Below are positions 9,807-18,284 of a DNA stretch of 22,021 nt, piece by piece. The notes under the pieces were generated by a model, which was not told where the DNA came from, did not search any database, and worked only from the letters and a program-made list of their open reading frames with translations. Location of the stretch: assembly GCF_001039355.2 (NCBI RefSeq), contig NW_019775971.1, positions 99,202 through 121,222 on the forward strand, in the 5' to 3' direction. The position numbers and the translations under genes were made by a program. Source of the DNA: Lingula anatina. Taxonomy: Eukaryota; Brachiopoda; Lingulata; Lingulida; Lingulidae. Positions within the stretch are counted from its first letter, which is position 1; every line of letters starts with the position of its first letter.

Positions 9807-9956
9807 TTATATATCGTAGAGTTCATGTGCCTTGTGATAGTTCTTTCCTTCCGCTGAACTCTCGGCGTTCGCGTCTTTCCACGTGTTGGCCGATTTTGAG
9901 GCTATGCTTTGTGAGGACACCTTGCCTGCCAAAGTCTTCTTTACCACATATAATAC
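9807..9956 (-). pseudogene. Orphan last exon of vWA7-like receptor gene, copy 1
   Basis: This exon is equivalent to 18135-18284 and encodes the cytoplasmic tail from VLYVVKKTLAGK to HELYDI and TAA, with the same acceptor (TTTGACAG|). It differs by two bases: one Lys-to-Arg change and one silent change. The exons that should precede it are missing because copy 1 ends at 10527, at the splice donor of the membrane-helix exon. It is therefore a gene fragment, unless the seam is an assembly error. Confidence 0.75.
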
Positions 9957-10118
9957 CTGTCAAATACAGATAACGCAATGGAAATGGGAACAAAACACAC
10001 CCAAATTGGCCACATCAGTATGCTGCATTCATGTGAAGGGAATTAACGTATACTGAAAGCGAGTGCCAGTAAAAGATATTAGTCGTTCAATTAGCATCTC
10101 AAGGACAAATATGTGGAT

Positions 10119-10349
10119 TTAGGGACCATTCAGATCGAGAAGAGCCAAGAGCTAGATAGGCCGCGTCAAATCTTGACCGGTTGAATTGAGCCGAGATTTA
10201 ATTACTGTGCCCCTGCAGGGGCGACGAGTGGGTAGGCGTCTGAGAGGCGGAGAGACTATACAGTATTAAGTGGTCTTCCTTTTATGTTGGTCCGCCATAT
10301 TTAGGTCGCGGCCTAGCACTCGGCTCTTCTCGATCTGAATGGGACCTTA
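10119..10349. mobile_element. Harbinger-like MITE with TTA duplications, copy 1
   Basis: Bases 10122-10346 (225 bp) have imperfect terminal inverted repeats: the left end begins GGGACCATTCAGATCGAGAA and the right end, reversed, begins GGTCCCATTCAGATCGAGAA, continuing through 'gagcc' to 'ggccgcg'. TTA flanks both sides (10119-10121 and 10347-10349), the target duplication typical of PIF/Harbinger elements. There is no coding capacity. The element is shared with copy 2, so it inserted before the duplication. Confidence 0.75.
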
Positions 10350-10527
10350 TATAACATTCATATCTACTTCTTCAAATAAAGCTCCTATGTATGAAACAAG
10401 AAAAAAAAACTATGCAAAAACTTTAAACTAAAACTATAAACAAAAACTAAATTATTGTCATCCAATGTACAATCAGATGGCAGCACTGTTTAAGATATAT
10501 ATTGATAAATGGGACTGTTGATGCTTA

Positions 10528-10534
10528 GGCCANG
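10528..10534. other. Seam between duplication copies, with ambiguous base
   Basis: After 10527 the match to 18857 ends; 'ggcca', an n at 10533 and one g follow; then the match to copy 1 from 454 begins. There is no evident homology at the joint. This is either a non-homologous junction with filler or an assembly join. On the minus strand the cut falls at the splice donor of the receptor's membrane-helix exon. Confidence 0.8.
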
Positions 10535-12675
10535 GAACAATTGGTCTTTCCCCCTTTCGTTTACTTGTATTTTATATTCTTCATTCATGTTGTAATGTCT
10601 ATTGAATTCCATTCGACTTAAGATTTGAGATAAATGCATAATAATAGTAATAATGCACTCTCCTTCTTTGCGTTTGATGGCTAGTTTTTTATACTTAATT
10701 AAAAAATGGTGTTGTTTGCTCAGAGAGTATGTCCTCATATTTGAGGCAGGCTTAGGGGGTGGTGATCGAATGCACCATAGGTGCGAAAAAAAAGGTGTGG
10801 TTCGGACGTGTTAATTAATGAAGTGAAATGTGCGGACATGGCCTTTGGTTTTGAGAGCTGCGAATTAATATCAATGGAAACAGAAATCATTATTTTATTT
10901 TAAAATGACATGTGTGGTATCAGAACGGATTCAAAATACAGTTACATTAAACGTTGCTGGTTACGATAGCAGCTGTCACAAGAGGAAATATACAGAAAAC
11001 TGAGATCTTTTAAATTACTTGGAAATCTGACATTTGTCAACCCGACCTCTCATCTGTACAAATATTTATTTACATTTTCAGCGATCATATTCTCTGTAGA
11101 GCTTTTTGACAAATACACATATAATATGAATGATTCCCTCACACCTACTTTATCATAAAAACTCAAAATCACCCTGCCTTTGGGATTTGCTTCAACCATC
11201 AACCCTATGTCTATAGACAAAAATGCCCTACTTTGTCAAAATCATGCGTGCATCATATCACAAACATCGTGTCATAGGGAAATCAGCTTATTTCTCCTTT
11301 TCCGATAATGATGTAGTGTCCTTGTAGCATCTCGACTCAGTCCTGTAATTCTCTTCTGCACGGATGTCCCCAATAAAAAGTCAAACGTCTACAGTGCATT
11401 CAGAATCGTCTACTTGTATTTTATATTCTTCATTCATGTTGTAAAGGCGATTGAACGCCATTGGACTTTAGATTTAAGATAAATGGATAATGCACAGAAA
11501 ACTGAGATCTTTTACTTTGCTTGGAAATCATTCATTTCATCATTTCAGTTGTAAAACCGTCTGACTATTACCTGTTAAACCCGACCTCTCATCTGTACAA
11601 ATATTAATTTACATTTTCAGAGATCATATTCTCGGTAGAGCTATTTGACAAATACACATGTTATGGTAATTATTATTCCCACTTTATCATTAGACAGAAA
11701 GGTCATCCTTGCCGTGGGATTTACTTCAACCATCAACCCTATGTCTATGGACTAACAAATGTCCTACTTTTTTTAAATCATGCGTGTATCACATAAAAAC
11801 ATCGTGGCATTCGGAAATCAGCTTATGACTCCTCTTCCTAAAATAATATAATGTCCTTGTCACATCTCGACTCGATTACTGGGATTCGTTTCTGGACGGA
11901 TGTCCCCAATAAAAAGTCAAACGTCTACACTGCATTCAGAATAACTCGTTTTTTTCCTTTTCGTTTACTTGTATTTTATATTCTTTATTCATGCTGTAAA
12001 GCCCGTTAAACACAATTGGATTTTAGACTTTAGATAAATGGATAATAATAGCAATAATACACTCTCCTTTACGTAAGATGGAAAGTTTACTATGATACTA
12101 AATTAATACGGTTTTGTTTACTCAGAGAATGTAAATCCTCATATTTGAGGCAGGCTTAGGGAGAAGAGATTGGATACACCATGGGTGTGAAAATAAAAGG
12201 TGTGGTTCGGACGCGTTAATCAATAATGTGAAATGTATGGACATGACGTCCTTTGATTTTGGGAGTTGCAAATTAATATCACTGAAAACAAAGTATCGTT
12301 CCATTTAAAAACGACGGATTCAAAATAGCGTAACATTATACGTTGCTGCTTAAGATAGCAGCTGCCACAAAAGAAAATACACAGAAAACTGAGATCTTTT
12401 ATTTTGCTTGGAAATCTTTCATTTCATCATTTCAGTTGTAAAACCGCCTGAATATTACCTGTTAAACCCGACCTCTTATCTGTACAAATATTAATTTACA
12501 TTTTCAACTACTTGTATCATATTCTCGACAAAGCTTTTTGACAAATACACGTTTCAGTAACAAACTTCCTCATAGGGGTGATAACGGTTGTCACAACGGA
12601 AAATACCAAGAAAGATGACATCGCGTTCTACCTGGAAATACTAGAATTTTCCATTTCAGTAAGCTGTCTCACTGT
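10535..12675. repeat. Array of A/B upstream modules ahead of gene copy 2
   Basis: B modules lie at about 10535-10966, 11125-11490 and 11668-12350; A modules at about 10967-11116, 11498-11660, 12353-12555 and the diverged promoter-proximal one at about 12585-12660. The E-box core GATAGCAGCTGYCACAA occurs at about 10967 and 12353. No protein-coding exon is supported in the array. Confidence 0.7.
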
Positions 12676-12681
12676 AAAAGC

Positions 12682-12689
12682 TATAAATA
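12682..12689 (+). promoter_or_regulatory. TATA box of secreted-protein gene, copy 2
   Basis: TATAAATA sits in the same context as at 5473, 88 bp before the conserved donor CACAG|GTAAGG (12770). Confidence 0.6.
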
Positions 12690-12711
12690 CACCCGTTTCT
12701 TAAAGGAAGGA

Positions 12712-12769
12712 GAACCATCTTCCTTAAAGACCCCATTGCCAAACATCACTCAAGTTCAACATAGCACAG
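12712..12769 (+). other. Predicted non-coding first exon, copy 2
   Basis: This is the counterpart of 5503-5560, ATG-free and of equal length, and it ends at CACAG|GTAAGG. The UTR intron runs to the acceptor ending at 13200 and is 431 bp long; it is longer than in copy 1 because the foldback element is complete. Confidence 0.55.
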
Positions 12770-12959
12770 GTAAGGAAGTAGCTTTAACCACTTCAAATGA
12801 AAACCTTTATTACAGTCAGTTACGGGCTGCTTTTCGCACAGATGTTTATTTCTGAAATTTATTCTCCCTTACATGTAGCATTAGCCTTGTCTGGGACGAA
12901 AAAACTTTGCAAGAGATCTCCATAGAATAGTATTTGTCTTTCTATTAGCGCAATCAAAA

Positions 12960-13116
12960 CAGAGGACTGACATATCCGCGGATCAAATATGGCCGACATA
13001 GTTGAATGCTTGTTACGTAATCCCCGCGGGGAATCTTTTCACTGTCTAAAGGAGAATTAAGCGGCAAACTTATTGGTGGGTTGCCATATTTGATCCGCTG
13101 ATATGTTTGTCCTCTG
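12960..13116. mobile_element. Foldback element with 34-bp inverted arms
   Basis: The arms 12960-12993 and 13083-13116 are inverted copies agreeing at about 31 of 34 positions, each containing GCGGATCAAATATGG. A CCCCGCGGGG palindrome lies inside. The element is 157 bp and non-coding. No clear target duplication was found. Partial copies occur at 5751-5784 (copy 1, right arm lost) and 2082-2098. It sits in the 5' UTR intron and would form a strong hairpin in the transcript. Confidence 0.65.
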
Positions 13117-13201
13117 CTCTCATTCGCTCTATATTGAAAGATCTTACATTTGCGTTTTCTTTTTTATGTTTTCCATTAGTTGGTGTCTACTGTTGTCCAG
13201 A

Positions 13202-13271
13202 ATGGCTGTAGCACGAATAATTGTGGCAGTGCTTTGTTTTCTCTCTGTCTCAAGAGGCCATGTAGAACAAG
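13202..13271 (+). CDS. Coding exon 1, copy 2: signal peptide
   Basis: The ATG is one base after the acceptor TTGTCCAG| (ends 13200). The donor is CAAG|GTAGGT, phase 1. The protein sequence is identical to copy 1. Confidence 0.75.
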
Positions 13272-16200
13272 GTAGGTTTAAGCGCCTTAACAATAATCAA
13301 ATATTATAGTTAAACTCACTCGTAAAACATCTCATTGTTAAGGTACTCCAAAGCAATTGCATTCAAATGTCTTTTCTTTTATTTATTTTCTAAGGCTCGA
13401 ATGACGCGGCTTCCCATTCTGACATTATTCTCGGTGAGTAGTTTTATATTTCTAATTTCACATTTCGTTAATCAAGAAGTGCATTCATCACGCGCGCGAA
13501 CAAGCATAAGCACAAACAAACACGGATGCACACTCACACGCACACCCACTTCTTAGATAAATGAAATTTGATAATTTTATGACTGTACAGATCACGCTTT
13601 GCCATGGCGATCTGATTAAGGATATTGCAACATTTTATTATCATCCAAATACCGAAAATGAGATTTTTCCTGCATCTAATTATTCAATAATGCATCTATC
13701 TCTGTGCTAGTTTAAAACAATAAAAAAACCCTCGAAAATATAAAATACCGGCTTTTATATTTGTTCGTTGCAATGTATAAGCATAGGCAACTAAAAGCTT
13801 TAATCGTCAATTTAACACCTTTCTGTTTTGAGAGGAGATGGCAATCGGTACGGGGCGTAACTTCATCCCTGAACAAGACTTTTTTCACGAAAATTGGCCA
13901 CGAGTGACCACAAGTGGCTACAATCCCGTGCCGTCATTTTGGTGACAACATCCTTAAGAGCGCTTTTTTTTTAATACGGGCCCACATAGCTATGACAAAT
14001 AGAAAATAAATCCGATTTTGTTGAATAAGACCTTCTAATACTAAATCCACCTAAAGATGAAATAAGGTGCCGTAGTACATATGAAGGAATTTTTATGCCC
14101 GACTTTAGTTAACTGTTTTTTTAATTATAGTTAGTTAGTTAGTTAAATTGATTTATTTCCGTGACAATGCCGAATGTATACAAATATAATACAATAATGT
14201 GAATATATAAGTAACGGCCCAGCCCTATGGGCTTACAAAGTCACCGGTTACCAAACATTAGTTATATAGAAGCTTCTTTCTGACCTGAAAGCAGTTAAAG
14301 AGAAACCTCGCTGTGCTTCTACATGTATGAAAATCTGTAAAAAGCACTTGAGGTCTCTCTTTAACCTCTTCCAGGTCATGAAAGATAAGATCACCCACTT
14401 TTACTTTTTCAAACCATTTTTTCCTTAAATTTTTATAAATTGGACAATCAAATAAAATTATAATTATAATTATATTCAATAAGCATGAATTAATCAGTTA
14501 AGCACTTTGTTAGTTGAAACGTTATCAAACAGACACTTTAAAGAAATGGGATATTTTCGATAAAATGCAATTATACTTTAATTTTTAAGAACCACATTTT
14601 ATATAACTCAGCACAGAAAACAATTCGTGACAGACTTTTTCCAGGTAAAAATGATAAAAATAAAAGGCAGTGGTACATGTACATACGCTTACAGTAATTT
14701 TACTTCTGATTTCACTTTGTCAGTTACGGGAACTTCTGGAATGAATGGGCAACTACTTATTTCATATGAAATTGCCATATATACTTTATGTTTTGTACTT
14801 TGCTGCCTTGTAGCCCGGCAAAAACGCTTCATCGATGTACAAACAATTGGACAGCATCTGGGGAAGCTCTTGAACACAAAGACCGTGCCCGACTCCGTAT
14901 CGGGTGCACTCGGAGCCTTGGATAAAGTCACCCAGCTGTTGACCTGTCTCCCTACACGGTGCACTGGCAACTGCTGTAGCAGTCCTTCTTTCTGTAGCAT
15001 CCCCCAACTCCAGTCTAAAGTAATCCACAACCTTAGGGCCAAGTTTACCCTGTGTAAGAACCCGTGGAAAGTTCGAATCGATCTGGACGCCAAGTTCAAT
15101 TTACCCTGGTGGGCTAAATTGCTAAAGGCGGGTTTTGTTTTTTTTACTCATATTCTTTATTTTATTTAATTTTTGTTATTCTATGGGGAAATAATCTTAA
15201 AAAAGCTAACTTAAAGCAATAATAACTCTTCGTTTCGGCCAAAAAATGAATTTTCCTGGAGTAAACAACAATTTTCCCATACTTACCAATGGTTAATAAA
15301 TCCATTTTTACATTCAAAGTTAGTCCCTGGTTTTTTTCTAAAAAGTTTAGTTTTTTGTTAAAATATCTTAAGAAGAAACACATGTGCAAGTGTTTCTATC
15401 TCTTAAGAGATTTTAACAGAGTATAGACATCATTGGAGGTCACGTGGTCTAAAGACAAGTTCAGATATCAGAATAAAAGCTATAACTGCTGTTTTTGTGG
15501 TAAAACAGAATATATTATATTTCTATGAGTTATTCACAAGGTTTTTATTGTGAAATATAGATCTCATACGAAGAGTTATTATCCCTTTAACAACTTCAAT
15601 GTTTAATAACAAACAATCTTAAACCAATTTTTTCACATCTCCTATTGAATATCGACACATTCACATGAGGATAAAGTTAAATGAACGGGATTTGTTACCT
15701 TTACACCATTTGCTATACTATATAAAATTCATCGTTTAAGCATATTGTTAATATCGATTTTATCATTATAGCTAAACATACGTAACATTTGTTTATGGTT
15801 CCATTTAATTTTATTTGTTATTTTATTATTACTATTATTTTGTTTTTGCACAGATCAAAGTAAACCCAATCATAATTCCCATAGATAGCAGGGAAAAGGA
15901 AGGGGTGATACAGATAAAGTCCACCACAACGCTCGCCAAAGCATCTCTGATAGGGATTGGTCTGGGAAAAGCCAAGTTGGAGTTTGATCTTTTCCTTAGA
16001 TACGACTGCACTAAGCCGAGAGATAACCCATCCCTTCGCAGAAAGTGAGTACAATACATATGCAAGTGATACTTTACAAATGCGCTTCTCCCAAGTGTAC
16101 CTACAATAGACATCAATGTATAATAAGGCTATAATTTATTGTTAGAAAGTCGCGCTACACCTGCGCCTTGGTGTCACTTACACAAAACCATTAAGACCGA

Positions 16201-16712
16201 ACTAGTAAGAATTATGAAGAACCTTGAATTTGATTTTGTGATTGATATTATCATCTAACAAAAATGTCTTCAGTTTTTTTAAACTTTTGGCATTTCTCAG
16301 TTTCTGTTGTTATGTTTTATTTGAAAATACTGAGTCGCATGAGATCATAACTTAAATATATTTGCATCACTTTTAGACAACGACTGCCAATTGCAGGGGC
16401 CATAAGGGCAATTGCAGGAAGCGTTAAATTCCTTAGTTGTGTTCCTCGAAACTTAATTTAAATGGTCCTGTCGCCTTTCACGATGATTGAGAATTTATTG
16501 TCTTTTATAGATATAATACCATGTATACAGATGGTAAACCTGGGCCTGATGGCAACAAGTTGTTCTACAAGGTGGACATCAAGTTTAAAGAATACAGGAA
16601 GAATTTCTGGTGCTTCTGCTACAAACTTAAGAAAACAAGAGCCTTGGTTGCAAAGAAAGGCCATTTTGCAGAGGGGCCGAAGTCCTGTATCAGAGACTCC
16701 CAAAGTGGCTAG
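13202..16712 (+). CDS. Secreted, furin-processed Cys-rich protein, copy 2 (five coding exons)
   Basis: This is the paralogue of 5924-8396 with exons 13202-13271, 13395-13433, 14814-15127, 15854-16044 and 16511-16712, the same phases, and 271 residues. Signal peptide, RQKR site and all ten mature cysteines are intact. It differs from copy 1 at six residues (Y96F, R108H, P110L, V173L, L185F, R270S). By eye there are 18 nucleotide changes in 816, 12 of them silent, so both copies look maintained or only recently separated. Intron 2 is enlarged by a LINE fragment and intron 3 by a 372-bp TTAA element; all splice sites remain usable. Function unknown; a secreted role is inferred from the processing signals. 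Confidence 0.75.
13395..13433 (+). CDS. Coding exon 2, copy 2: propeptide microexon
   Basis: 39 nt identical to 6116-6154, with acceptor TCTAAG| and donor CTCG|GTGAGT, phase 1 on both sides. Confidence 0.6.
14128..14480 (-). mobile_element. 5'-truncated LINE 3' end in intron 2 of copy 2
   Basis: On the minus strand an open frame from about 14456 to 14258 encodes FDCPIYKNLRKKWFEKVKVG and then ARFLFNCFQVRKK before the stop. This resembles the C-terminal tail of CR1/L2-type reverse transcriptases (FHCP.Y..LR..., then A.FI..CF..RKK). Downstream comes an AT-rich 3' UTR and a short tandem AACT tail (TTAG on the plus strand, 14129-14145), as in LINEs ending in simple repeats. The 5' part is missing and ends in an ATT-rich run. 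It lies in a stretch of about 830 bp (13943-14768) that replaces 190 bp of copy 1. Confidence 0.7.
14814..15127 (+). CDS. Coding exon 3, copy 2: RQKR site and first Cys cluster
   Basis: The acceptor is GCCTTGTAG| (CAG in copy 1); the exon encodes residues 38-141. There are eight base differences from copy 1, three of them replacements (Y96F, R108H, P110L). All six cysteines are kept. It ends at AAG|GCGGGT, as in copy 1. Confidence 0.75.
15128..15853 (+). other. Likely GC-AG intron, copy 2
   Basis: Same donor bases and CAG|ATC acceptor as in copy 1. This intron is 726 bp against 350 bp because of the TTAA element at 15215-15586. Confidence 0.5.
15211..15590. mobile_element. TTAA-flanked 372-bp MITE (piggyBac-like target)
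   Basis: The element is 15215-15586. Its ends are inverted: left AGCAATAATAACTCTTCG, right (reversed) AGGGATAATAACTCTTCG. TTAA flanks it at 15211-15214 and 15587-15590. Copy 1 retains the empty site, a single TTAA in 'gctaatttaacaacttc' near 7286, so insertion duplicated TTAA and happened after the copies separated, or on one haplotype. A TTAA target is typical of piggyBac; the left terminus does not start with CCC, so the family is tentative. There is no transposase. Confidence 0.8.
15854..16044 (+). CDS. Coding exon 4, copy 2: beta-rich segment
   Basis: Acceptor GCACAG|, donor CAGAAA|GTGAGT. V173L and L185F relative to copy 1, plus one silent change. Confidence 0.8.
16511..16712 (+). CDS. 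Coding exon 5, copy 2: C-terminal Cys segment
   Basis: Acceptor TTTTATAG|, stop TAG at 16710-16712. Five silent changes and R270S relative to copy 1. CFC and the last Cys are conserved. Confidence 0.8.
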
Positions 16713-18134
16713 GTTCATGTAGGTAAGGTATGATATACCTAATAATTTTTTAACGTGATGGTTTTTCAATACAGCATTTTTTAAAATCAGATTCGCAAAC
16801 GCAGGGTTTCGGAAATAAAAATCAGGTTAGCAATATTGGCAACACATGCAGGGACGTTGAGAGTCCAATTTAGTAAGCTAAATGGCACTGCCCAGATCAA
16901 TCATATCAATACACTTTATACCTCTGCTATGAAGACATTCTCGCCTGTGCCTGGACCAGGACAAGCCCCTACCAGGACCGCCGTGAGAGCTTATCTCCAT
17001 ATGTTCAAAGATAATTCTCTGGCTAATTATGTGCCCCTTATTGTCCACCGAGAATGTTTTGTATAGATATGAAGTCAGTGCCCAGTTTGCTTTAGGTACA
17101 CGTAGAGAATGCATACTACATGATCAAGAATTAATGCAGTGTTATTAAATTTCTTTTCTAGGACCAGGTATGGCATTATGCACCAAGACTTGTGATCGGG
17201 AAGATTATCATCTCCTGCAACGTAAATATTCAGATATAAATTAGCAATCTGCTCAATATGCGATTCCCATTAACTGAAGTAAACATAATTCGGGGACCGG
17301 CAACCGCACATTTGGGGTTTCGACCGAGATGGCTCCCCAGCCGATACAACATTTGATCTGACTAGGTGCTTAAAGAATACCACATTTGATACACGTATCG
17401 AGTCTACTTATTTTTCAGCTTCTTGAAAATCAATTTCGAAACAAGCCTTTGTTTATAATGGTAAATTTCCACTACTAGTCTCCGTTTATTTAAGAATGCA
17501 TTGGCCAGAAGCCAACTTTCCGACTATTTTAATAAATATTCAGAACGCAATTTTGATGGTCTTTGTTATAATGCGAAAAGCACACTAACTCTTGCTACCT
17601 GGAAAAAACTTATTGTATTCATAATTAGTAGTTATTGAGTAAGATGAGATATTCAAGAGTATAAATGTATATGGGAACGAATAAAATCACCTGGCTCTTA
17701 ACATGATTGAATGAAAATGTCATCTTTGGGGTTTTGGGTTTAGAAATACGTGTTGAATATACATGTGCAAGTGTTTCTAACATAGCTGGAGATCGAAAGC
17801 GACAAAACGAGACAGCAAAATATTTCTCCTGTCTGCTTGGTTACCCCCCGTTCTTCTAGAGCACTGTAATCAGCATTTTTAGAGTAAAGTCGGAAGGCAT
17901 TCAGTTCGTCGTCAGATTACAATCGATTCAGTTAAACATACGACGTCATGCGATCCAATGACACGCCGCTTATCTCAAAGAAAAGGGCATGCTTTGATTT
18001 ACTGCCTACGAAGAGCTCGCCGTAATCAATCAGTCCATTCAAATGGGTCGGGTCAGTTTGACTGAAAATGGGATTTAGAGGTTGCATATGGGTAGTGAAG
18101 ATATCTCTTATAACGTTTGCCCCCTCCCCGCAAT
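16713..18134. other. Convergent intergenic region after copy 2
   Basis: It holds the 3' UTR of the plus-strand gene: the donor TAG|GTAAGG shortly after the stop, AATAAA at 16814-16819, and a possible 3' UTR acceptor TCTTTTCTAG| near 17161. The minus-strand gene ends at 18135. Open frames at 16836-17066 (plus) and 16878-17114 (minus) show no recognisable motif and lie in what looks like UTR intron; neither is called a gene. No RNA gene was seen. Confidence 0.45.
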
Positions 18135-18284
18135 TTATATATCGTAGAGTTCATGTGCCTTATGATAGTTCCTTCCTTCCGCTGAACTCTCGGCGTTCGC
18201 GTCTTTCCACGTGTTGGCCGATTTTGAGGCTATGCTTTGTGAGGACACCTTGCCTGCCAAAGTCTTCTTTACCACATATAATAC
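18135..18284 (-). CDS. vWA7-like gene, last exon: cytoplasmic tail
   Basis: Acceptor GTATTTGACAG|, phase 0, 49 codons and TAA at 18137-18135. The first residues (VLYVV) complete the membrane helix; KK marks the cytoplasmic side. The tail is Ser/Ala/Lys-rich and ends HELYDI. The copy-1 exon at 9807-9956 differs by one residue. Confidence 0.8.
   Translation of the reverse strand, partial: VLYVVKKTLAGKVSSQSIASKSANTWKDANAESSAEGRNYHKAHELYDI

Larger units (their letters stand above)
454..10527. repeat. Tandem segmental duplication, copy 1
   Basis: This roughly 10-kb block is collinear with 10535-18857: upstream module array, TATA promoter, five coding exons of the secreted-protein gene, a MITE and the last exon of the minus-strand receptor gene, all in the same order and orientation. 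The left edge is visible where 'gaacaattggtct' starts matching at 454 and 10535. The right edge is visible where 'gactgttgatgctta' stops matching after 10527 and 18857. The coding exons differ by about 2% by eye. Private to this copy are a block of about 2.6-2.7 kb (about 1.5-4.15 kb) and a 79-bp insertion (4671-4749). Confidence 0.9.

Noticed and set aside
14689-15099. A 136-residue minus-strand frame opposite exon 3
   Set aside because: A shadow of the coding exon on the other strand, with no splice logic or motif of its own.
14627-15169. A 180-residue open frame on the plus strand
   Set aside because: It is exon 3 of the copy-2 gene (14814-15127) plus accidental read-through into both introns. 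The splice sites and comparison with 6892-7205 set the true limits.
16836-17066. Open frames on both strands in the 3' region of copy 2
   Set aside because: No recognisable motif or splice context; the collinear region of copy 1 breaks the plus-strand frame. Read as UTR intron or intergenic sequence.
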